DNA of 14,491 bases from Larix sibirica. Taxonomy: Eukaryota > Streptophyta > Pinopsida > Pinales > Pinaceae. Positions 8,957 through 14,491 of this stretch are shown here, piece after piece. The position numbers were made by a program, and so were the translations under genes. Below the pieces are notes generated by a model. It was given only the letters and a program-made list of their open reading frames with translations, made no database searches and had not been told where the DNA came from. The stretch covers positions 32,273 through 46,763 of the forward strand of contig NWUY0300004349.1 in assembly GCA_004151065.3 (NCBI GenBank), written 5' to 3'. Each line of letters opens with the position of its first letter. Position 1 is the stretch's first letter.

Positions 8957-9913
8957 GATCAAATTGCTTCTCTTTTTCCTTATCAAATGTTTGAATCGGA
9001 AAGAGGCATTAAATATCTTGGATACTTATTAAAACCAAACTGCTATAAGAAAACAGATTGGAACTGGTTGATCCAAAAGGTTCAAAAAAGAATTAGTGCA
9101 TGGTCTTTCAGGTGGCTATCTGTTGGAGGTAGGCTAATTCTTATCAGTGTAGTCCTTTAGAGTATACTAGTTTATTGGTTCTCTCTTACTATCATTCTTG
9201 ATGCAGTTGTATCTATTATTTGGAGGAAATTTTTTCATTGTCTATGGGCCAGTAGGATGGACATCTCAAAATTTCATCTTGCGTATTGGGAATGCATTGC
9301 CAGGCCAAAATATCTGGGCGATTGGGGTATCAAACATTTAGGTTGGTTCAATAGAGCTCTTTGTGCTAAGAGTATGTGGTGTTGTTTATTTGACAATGGG
9401 TTATGGGGAAAGATTGCCAGGGTAAAATATAAGAAGACAAACTCATTGGTTCAATGGATCTAGAATCTTTTGAAGACCTGCTATAATGCTTCATTAATCT
9501 GGAGGAGTTTTTTAAGGTCATACACCATTATAAATCATGCTTTATGTTAGAGTGTGAGTCAGGGTTTTCATATTTTTCTGAGAATCAATCCATTTATTGG
9601 TTCAAATGAAGACTATAAATTGTCCCATGTTTTAATTGCATAATTACATAAGAAAAACATTATGGTCCTCTGTCAGGTTAAAAGATCTCGGGTTTTGGGA
9701 TACTCTTATTGGATTTCGAGGGCGGATCTAAACCTTACTGGCAATTTAGTAGAGGAATGGGATCGTTTTGTGAGCATTCTCAACCAAGCTAGTATTACTC
9801 TAACAAAAAAAGATGGCATTTTAGTATGGAATAAAAATAAAAGGAGTGGTTCTCTAAATGCAAATTTGGATTATAATGTCATTCTGGAAGAAGAACATGA
9901 TTTTCTTATCTGA
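8957..9913 (+). pseudogene. LINE ORF2, region between polymerase and zinc-binding domain
   Basis: This is the thumb and connection region. It reads in one frame from GAT at 8957, with YLGYLLKPN, WSFRWLSVGGRLILI, FHLAYWECIARPKYLGDWGI and LCAKSMWCCLF, all typical of the segment following plant LINE reverse transcriptase. Stops occur near 9159, at 9461, near 9539, near 9640 and at 9911, but no frameshift. The stretch 9464-9660 is the least conserved-looking part. Confidence 0.85.
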
Positions 9914-10333
9914 TGGTGGACAAAGGATTTGTGGCGCTGGAATATCCCTTTAAATATTAAATGTTTTGTATGGCTATGTTTTCTCCATAAGATTCTTACA
10001 TGGGAAAACTTACAAAAAAAGGGATTTAGGGGACCGGGGATGTGTCTCCTTTGCAGGGAGAATATGGAAACAATTAATCATCTTTTCTATGATTGTTCTT
10101 TTTCTAAAAATGTCTGGATCGAACTTGAAAAAATATTTCATCTTTTTTATTCATGGGACAGTTCTACATTAGAAGAAAACATGCACAAATGGATCAGGAA
10201 TCATGTAAAATTCAAGGAATTACCCTTATTCGCCATATCGAAGATATGGAAAACAAGAAATAGATACATCTTTCAGGATTTAAATTTTTCAGCAATTCAT
10301 GTTAGTTTAAAAAATGCAGCATACTTTTCATAA
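9914..10333 (+). pseudogene. LINE ORF2, reverse-transcriptase zinc-binding domain
   Basis: Starting with WWTKDLWRWNIPLNIKCFVW, this matches the zf-RVT domain found after the polymerase in plant L1 elements and thought to help bind nucleic acid. The metal ligands are visible as C-x2-C-x8-H-x4-C within CLLCRENMETINHLFYDC. SKNVW and IWKTRNRYIF downstream are also typical. The domain is bounded by in-frame stops: TGA at 9911-9913, where Trp is plausible, and TAA at 10331-10333. Inside it there is no stop or frameshift, so this is the best-preserved part of the element. Confidence 0.88.
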
Positions 10334-10852
10334 TTCTGTAAGGGACAAGTTATTAAACAAAATAGGTTGGTCTATAGACCTTTATTTGATGGCAATCTTC
10401 CTATTGGCTTATTTCATGGAGCTATGCAGCATGGCATCTGCGGTGCAGGATTGGTGATCCATATTAGACTTAATCATGTGATTAAACTTTGGATGGGAGC
10501 AGGCTATGGCTCAAACACACAAGCGAAACTTCTTGCAATGTGGGGTCTTCTTTGGTTTTTGAAAAGGTGTGTTATTCTCATCATTCAAATTGGTGGGGAT
10601 TCCAAAGCTATCATAAATTGGGCCAAGGGTGTGTTGTCTATTCAATCAATTTATGTGGGGCATTGATTGGAAAATGTGAGAAAGTTGATGTTATCCTTTG
10701 ATCACATCTCTTTCCATCACACCAATGGAAAGTATAATGGTGTTGAGGATGGATTATAAAAAACGGCTATTAACGATATGGATGGAAGGATATATTTTGA
10801 GGAATTTAGAGATGGTAAAATGCTGGATTTAGGGTCTTATTATATTTCCTGA
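10334..10852 (+). pseudogene. LINE ORF2, C-terminal RNase H (catalytic residues altered)
   Basis: This is the plant-type RNase H (RVT_3) at the end of ORF2, which would degrade the RNA strand of RNA-DNA hybrids. It continues in the same frame as the preceding 1.4 kb. HGICGAGLVI, GSNTQAKLLAMWGLLWF, GDSKAIINW and, after a TGA at 10664, DHISFHHTNGKYNGVEDGL followed by MDGRIYFEEFRDG are all characteristic. Two active-site positions look changed: FHG at 10412-10420, where FDG is usual (an earlier FDG lies at 10385), and Lys at 10526 where the family has the catalytic Glu. The Asp of GDSK at 10598 is kept. TAA at 10757 sits where Ser of LSK is expected. The true end of ORF2 is TGA 10850-10852. Confidence 0.86.
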
Positions 10853-11119
10853 TATTGTATCATATTTTGGTCATAGAGGTACTGGTTGTGTTGGTTTTGA
10901 AACATGTTTTTTTGGCACATGATGACCTTTTTGGGTTGAATTTTTTTTCTCTATGTATATGTTAATTAGTTGTTAGCAGTCTGCTTTTGGGTGGATGTTT
11001 CTATTTTCTGATAATGGGGAAAGACACGTTGGTACATAGTAGTACTCTGAATATAGATGTAAAGACTCTTGCAACTTTGATTCTAAGGAATAACTAAATG
11101 TAGTTATTTTCGATGTGGA
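10853..11119 (+). other. Probable LINE 3' UTR
   Basis: Non-coding, T/G-rich sequence follows the ORF2 stop, with several T runs. This is the expected place for the LINE 3' UTR, which the reverse transcriptase recognises. No poly(A) tail is seen. The element end is uncertain and may lie just before the TA repeat. Confidence 0.5.
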
Positions 11120-11134
11120 ATATATATATATATA
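11120..11134. repeat. Short TA dinucleotide repeat
   Basis: About seven TA units follow GATGTGGA. It could be a microsatellite or the remnant of a simple 3' tail of the LINE. Confidence 0.85.
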
Positions 11135-11142
11135 CCTAATCA

Positions 11143-11245
11143 ATAACAACGTAATGATATTTTATTTCTTGGGACAGATTGAACACATTGAATTGAGGTA
11201 CTCGACTCTCTATTCATCAACAAAGTAATGTTATTTTATTTCTTG
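11143..11245. repeat. Imperfect direct repeat of about 30 bp
   Basis: The words ATAACAACGTAATGATATTTTATTTCTTG (near 11143-11171) and ATCAACAAAGTAATGTTATTTTATTTCTTG (near 11216-11245) are close relatives about 74 bp apart. The second copy runs directly into the 121-bp array, so the array probably grew from one end of this older duplication. Confidence 0.6.
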
Positions 11246-11540
11246 ATTGTTGTATTAAGTGGTCATTATATTCTTTATAATATTTTCATATTAAATTTAA
11301 TAGTCAAATGATATAAAGAGACGTAATCCACACGCAACCAAAGGCATAAAAGAAATTTAAATATTGATTGCCGTGTTAAGTGGTCATTCTATTCTTTATA
11401 ATATTTTCATATTAAATTTAAGAGTCAAATACTATAAAGAGATGTAATCCAAACACAACCAAAGACAAAAAAGAAATTTAAATATTGATTGCCGTGTTAA
11501 GTGGTCATTCTATTCTTTATAATATTTTCATATAAAATTT
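11243..11540. repeat. 121-bp tandem repeat, about 2.5 units
   Basis: Units start with TTGATTG at 11243, 11364 and 11485, giving exactly 121 bp twice. The third unit stops near 11540, after TTTCATATAAAATTT. Each contains TTAAGTGGTCATT, TTCTTTATAATATTTTCATA and, in the full units, GTAATCCA and GAAATTTAAATA. Units 2 and 3 are more alike than either is to unit 1. The repeat has no coding frame. Confidence 0.92.
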
Positions 11541-11802
11541 CTACCTTTTATTTTAAAAGAGAGAACAATAGAACTTTATAAGCAAATCTCCTTTTATATT
11601 TTAGAATAGTTTTAGAAAAAATTATGAAGATTCCCTACGTCAAATAAAAAATGAACACATCCTTCAAAAGATATTGAACAAATTGTCAAAGGATGTTGTC
11701 ATGCTTGAAATTTTTGTCCAAACGACCTTATATTGAGTTTCTAACTTGTTTGGAATTGAAAATAAGAAATCGTTTTTATCTTATTGCGTTTAAATCTTTT
11801 TT
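11541..11802. other. AT-rich spacer, nothing recognised
   Basis: No gene, repeat or structure was seen between the 121-bp array and the larger duplication that begins at 11803. It contains short A and T runs only. Confidence 0.5.
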
Positions 11803-12389
11803 TTTCACTACTTTGCTATTCACTTTTGTGAATCAAGGGTAACCCAAGCTCCACACAAAAATATACCCCAAAACCTATGGACCCCCACCCGACCATAGGT
11901 ACCCTCAAACCATCACGTCTCCCTATCTTCTTGCTTGTGATGCTTAAAGTGTGACACTTAAAGTGCAATGAGTCTCATGCTCATCCACACTAGGGACTAG
12001 GGAACACAACGTAAGGGTTCGCCTTCGCGTCGCACTCTTTCTAGCCTCTTTCTCAAATGGTTGTTGTGCATCTCCTTACAACTGGACCATTCCTTTCACT
12101 ACTTTGCTATTCACTTCTGTGAATCAAGGGTAACCCAAACTCCATACAAAAATAGACCCCAAAACCTATGGACCCCCACCCGACCAACCCTCAAACCATC
12201 ACGTCTCCCTATCTTCTTGATTGTGACGCTTAAAAGTGTAACACTTAAAGTACAATGAATCTCATGCTCATCCACACTAGGGACTAGGGAACACAACCTA
12301 AGGGTTCGCCTTCTCGTCGCACTCTTTCTAGCCTCTTTCTCAAATGGTTGTTGTGCCTCTTCTTACAGCTGGACCATTCCTTTCACTAC
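11803..12389. repeat. Tandem duplication, 291-bp and 287-bp units
   Basis: Unit 1 is 11803-12093 and unit 2 is 12094-12380. The first nine bases of a third unit (TTTCACTAC) are at 12381-12389. The copies align end to end. The length difference is explained by a 5-base TAGGT present only in unit 1 and one extra A in unit 2. I count roughly 14 substitutions by eye, so identity is near 95 percent. Each unit carries an internal pair of TTAAAGTG words and GGGACTAGGGAACACAAC. Short open frames on both strands inside it are not conserved as protein. The family is unknown. Confidence 0.92.
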
Positions 12390-12740
12390 ATTTGGTATTC
12401 TCCTTTTGCAGATTGATTTAGGGATGTGCCCCCACTCTCACGACAACATTTATTTGACCTTTCAAGAGAAACAATGTGTAAATACCACCATCGACCACGG
12501 CTTTAACAACATGGGCGGTGTTTCCTTGGTTACAATTCAGGCAGCTGAAATAAGATACATTACCGGAAACACAGATGGGGAGAACACAAGAAACATAGGA
12601 AAATAACTTATCTCTACAACTATAACAAAGAAAACAAACAGGACACACACGCACTACTGTACAGAGAACTAACTTTCATTGGATCTTCATTTCCCTGGGG
12701 CCCGTGAGGAAATTATGCCCAGACGAGCTCTGACACAGAT
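12390..12740. other. Unassigned stretch with overlapping open frames on both strands
   Basis: The plus strand is open at 12406-12606 (66 codons) just after CTCCTTTTGCAG, which looks like a splice acceptor ending at 12411. The minus strand is open at 12418-12654 (78 codons) and begins with a Cys-rich run (VCPVCFLCYSC, then PICVSG and CLNCNQG). Neither matches a family I know. The base composition is more balanced than in the surrounding DNA, so one strand may be or have been exonic, but I cannot say which. Confidence 0.3.
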
Positions 12741-12742
12741 TA

Positions 12743-12804
12743 GACATTGATTATCAGCTGGAAAGCAAACACAAACAAAGAGATATTGATTACTAGCTGG
12801 AAAG
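12743..12804. repeat. 39-bp-period imperfect repeat
   Basis: GACATTGATTATCAGCTGGAAAG (12743-12765) and GATATTGATTACTAGCTGGAAAG (12782-12804) are near-copies. They mark the left edge of the repeat-rich leader zone in front of the B3 gene. Confidence 0.75.
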
Positions 12805-12817
12805 GATACACCAAATA

Positions 12818-13289
12818 AGATTACATTACACAGAGAAGCCTTGTCTTTCTTTCTCTGTCCCTATTCAGATCTTTCTCCAGAGAAGCCTTTCAGATCTTTC
12901 TCCAGAGAAGCCTTGTCTAGACAAATACTTTGTATTTGGCTTAATTTATAAGATTACATTACACAGAGAAACCCTGTCTAGAAGGATCTTGATCCCTATT
13001 CAGGTCTTATTCAGATCTTTGTCCAGAGAAACCCTGTCTAGAAAGATCTCTATCTCTGTTGTGGTAATACCTTGGGGAAGTCTTTTTGTTACCTTCTCCA
13101 GAGAAGCCTTGTCTAGACAAATACTTTGTATTTGGCTTAATTTATAAGATTACATTACACAGAGAAACCCTGTCTAGAAGGATCTTGATCCCTATTCAGG
13201 TCTTATTCAGATCTTTGTCCAGAGAAACCCTGTCTAGAAAGATCTCTATCTCTGTTGTGGTAATACCTTGGGGAAGTCTTTTTGTTACC
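12818..13289. repeat. Nested repeat zone: eight CAGAGAARCC words and a 196-bp identical tandem pair
   Basis: The word CAGAGAARCC occurs at 12831, 12878, 12903, 12964, 13024, 13099, 13160 and 13220, usually followed by CTGTCTAGA or TTGTCTAGA. A longer word, AAGATTACATTACACAGAGAA, is present near 12818 and 12950. On top of this, 12898-13093 and 13094-13289 are a head-to-tail duplication of 196 bp in which I find no difference by eye. Both copies end GGGGAAGTCTTTTTGTTACC. It is either very recent, kept identical by gene conversion, or an assembly artefact. The open frame at 13086-13292 is this repeat read in frame. Confidence 0.93.
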
Positions 13290-13339
13290 TAACATCTTTA
13301 CAAACTTTGCGTGGCGTAAAGTCTTTAAATTCATACATA

Positions 13340-13435
13340 GGGCAGTTTCTTCATTCAGCCGAATTCTGTCATCTTGTTCTTTGGAAAGGGCAGTTCCTTC
13401 ATTCAGTTGAATTCTGTCATCTTGTTCAGTTGGAG
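13340..13435. repeat. 48-bp tandem duplication in the B3 leader
   Basis: Copies start with GGGCAGTT at 13340 and 13388 and share TTCATTCAG, GAATTCTGTCATCTTGTTC and a closing TTGG. There are a few substitutions. It lies just upstream of the probable first splice donor of the B3 gene and so is likely transcribed in its 5' leader. Confidence 0.85.
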
Positions 13436-13510
13436 AGGGGAGAGGAAGTGTAAAGACTGCCAGCCAGTGGGAAGATCAAAATCCCCTCTTGGAGCAATCA
13501 ACCAAGCCAT

Positions 13511-13796
13511 GTAAGTAAGTAATTTCATAGTCTGCTCATTTTATTAATTTCCTATGGCTTCCAAAAAGTAAGCTGCCTCCTCTTCTTTTATTCCTCAGCC
13601 TCTGTGAAGTAAATTCTAGGAACCCAGAATTACTAGATACTTGGTTTGATGTATATGAACATGTATTACGGTCAAGACAAGATTTACTTGTACTTGTAAC
13701 CTCCTCCTCCTAGAATGAGAGGGAGAGGGTAGTCACTTGAACATCAGCATCAGCAGCTTGGAGCAGCACATTCCTATTCATTTTTTGTTTCAAAAG
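13511..13796 (+). other. Candidate 5' leader intron of the B3 gene
   Basis: GTAAGTAAGT at 13511 is a near-consensus plant donor after AACCAAGCCAT. The pyrimidine-rich TTCCTATTCATTTTTTGTTTCAAAAG ends in an acceptor AG at 13795-13796, seven bases before the ATG at 13804. The implied intron is 286 nt. Earlier AGs (CAGCAG near 13750) are alternatives. If the intron is retained, the upstream ATG at 13509 meets TAA immediately, a minimal start-stop uORF, and splicing removes it because the donor begins at the G of that ATG. Confidence 0.5.
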
Positions 13797-13803
13797 GAGC
13801 ATC

Positions 13804-14264
13804 ATGGACAGTGCTTTTATTCAATTTTTGCTTCAAAAGATGCTCACCCACTCTGACACAACAAGTAATCGTCAGTGTAAACTCATCATTCCCATTGAGA
13901 ATGAGCGTCGTTTGCTTACATTTTGGACGCGTGAACAGATAACAGAAGGTATTGACCTCCAAGTATATGACATTGACCAGGGAAGAGAAATAAATGAGAT
14001 ATTCCGATTGAAATACCAGGAAAGTTGCAATATTTACGTGTTTCAGAATGGATGGTACCAGTTTGTTGAAAGAAAAAATCTCCATGTTGGTGATACTGTT
14101 GAGTTCTTGTGGAACAAATTGAGTAGCCGAATTCTCTTCAGGACTCAGGGGCGAGATCCTGCTCCTCTCTGTAAGATTTATTATTATTTCTCGGCATGTT
14201 TTATTTTTTATTTCTCAATGTCTAATAAATTGCAGTTCGTGTGTGTTATCCCATGAATGAATAA
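13804..14264 (+). CDS. B3 DNA-binding domain protein, about 131 aa, two coding exons
   Basis: Putative plant transcription factor acting in the nucleus through one B3 domain. Coding exon 1 is 13804-14170, the intron 14171-14235, and coding exon 2 runs 14236-14264, ending TAA. The domain covers about residues 8-118. LLQKMLTHSD is the first strand and turn, KLIIPIE (26-32) replaces the usual LVIP, LQVYD (52-56) and GRE (60-62) are the central strands, and YVFQNGWYQFV (78-88), KNLHVGD (91-97) and VEFLW (99-103) are the hallmark second half. FR at 67-68 is the usual WxFR strand without its Trp. Splicing at GTAAG keeps frame and adds FRVCYPMNE. Without splicing the frame reads on to 14256 with a hydrophobic tail. 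The ATG was chosen because it follows an acceptor and precedes the domain closely. A single domain and no other motif is short for a B3 factor, so it may be a truncated family member. I cannot name an orthologue. Confidence 0.75.
14171..14235 (+). other. Small intron (65 nt) near the end of the B3 gene
   Basis: It begins GTAAGATTTATT, is T-rich throughout, and ends AAATTGCAG. Its removal joins the T at 14170 to TT at 14236 to make a Phe codon, and TAA follows eight codons later. 65 nt is at the short end for plant introns. A homologous module is repeated downstream, which supports this as a real unit but makes splice-site choice ambiguous. Confidence 0.6.
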
Positions 14265-14336
14265 TCGACCAATTATCACGCAGATCAACCTTTAGCTAGG
14301 AACGCCTAACAGCAGCCTTTCATTTTGCTCATCCTG

Positions 14337-14491
14337 GTAAGATTTATTGCTCAGCTTGTTTTAATTTATTTTCCCGTGTCTGTTAAATTGCAGTTAGTCT
14401 GTTATCCCATGAATGTCTGAAAAATTGCACTTACTGTGTTATCCCTTGCTGTTAGTCTGTTATCCCATGAATGTCTGATAAATTGCAGTTA
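14337..14491 (+). repeat. Duplicated intron/acceptor modules after the B3 stop
   Basis: 14337-14393 (GTAAGATTTATTGC... to AAATTGCAG, 57 nt) resembles the intron at 14171-14235 at both ends, and the sequence after it, CTGTTATCCCATGAATG, resembles the last coding exon. GTCTGTTATCCCATGAATG recurs at 14397 and 14455, a 58-bp period, with a partial GTGTTATCCC between. A further AAATTGCAG ends at 14488 and one copy has decayed to ATTGCAC (near 14425). The upstream donor context TGCTC plus TCCT is shared too. The array runs off the window edge. Confidence 0.8.

Larger units (their letters stand above)
6377..11098 (+). mobile_element. Nearly complete, dead L1-type LINE retrotransposon
   Basis: Parts occur in the expected order on one strand: a lysine-rich possible ORF1 tail (to 6719), an apurinic-type endonuclease from 6765, reverse transcriptase with an FVDD box, a zinc-binding domain, a C-terminal RNase H ending at 10852, and about 250 bp of 3' UTR. 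The ORF2 region spans 4088 nt, about 1360 codons, which is full size for a plant L1. It is broken by many stops and about three frame changes. The left end is unknown: the region 6128-6376 shows nothing clear. The right end is also unfixed, because no poly(A) tail or target-site duplication is visible. 11098 is my estimate, just before a TA repeat. It copied itself by target-primed reverse transcription when active and is now inactive. Confidence 0.88.

Noticed and set aside
9966-10172. 68-codon plus-strand frame
   Set aside because: It is the zinc-binding domain of the LINE read in the wrong frame.
12111-12296. 61-codon minus-strand frame
   Set aside because: It falls inside unit 2 of the 287/291-bp duplication, and the indels between units break the same frame in unit 1.
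12818-13289. CRISPR-like array
   Set aside because: Repeats are nested, variably spaced and without unique spacers of constant size, and the context is plant nuclear DNA.
13086-13292. 68-codon plus-strand frame with SRETLSRK-like repeats
   Set aside because: It is the identical 196-bp repeat read in frame. The internal protein repeat simply mirrors the CAGAGAARCC words.
13774-14085. 103-codon minus-strand open frame
   Set aside because: It is antisense to the B3 domain, whose hallmark residues are on the plus strand.

Overview
The window looks like nuclear DNA of a land plant, most probably a seed plant with a large, repeat-rich genome. I base this on a plant-specific B3 DNA-binding domain gene with GT-AG intron signals at the right end, a plant-type L1 LINE with a C-terminal reverse-transcriptase zinc-binding domain and RNase H, and a TTF-zinc-finger hAT transposase remnant. 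Low gene density and long-decayed transposons would suit a conifer, but the sequence alone cannot settle the species. I saw no rRNA, tRNA, CRISPR or bacterial operon features.

Layout. 1-350: a broken coding-like frame of unknown family. 700-950: two minisatellite-like blocks. 979-1296: a palindrome, a TATA box and a small ORF of unknown family, followed by weak coding-like fragments and short direct repeats to about 1910. 1910-4200: no convincing gene. 4205-5285 (minus strand): a decayed hAT-family transposase with a TTF zinc finger and DUF4371-like core. 5290-5760: very AT-rich DNA with one good hairpin. 5858-6127: an unassigned open frame. About 6377-11100 (plus): one nearly complete but dead L1-type LINE, with a possible ORF1 tail, endonuclease, reverse transcriptase, zinc-binding domain, RNase H and 3' UTR.

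11120-13435 is a succession of unrelated tandem duplications: a 121-bp unit, a 291/287-bp unit, a 196-bp pair with no differences by eye, and a 48-bp unit. They lead directly to the only gene I believe is potentially functional, a single-domain B3 protein at 13804-14264. It has a likely 5' leader intron (13511-13796) and a tiny 65-nt intron near its stop codon. The intron and its flanks are duplicated downstream, giving a run of splice-acceptor-like sites that continues past the window end.

The genes do not form a pathway. The left and middle parts are a transposon graveyard in which both the hAT and the LINE decay by in-frame stops much more than by frameshifts. The right end is a compact putative transcription factor embedded in young tandem repeats. 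The most unusual structure is the repeated splice cassette at the 3' end of the B3 gene.
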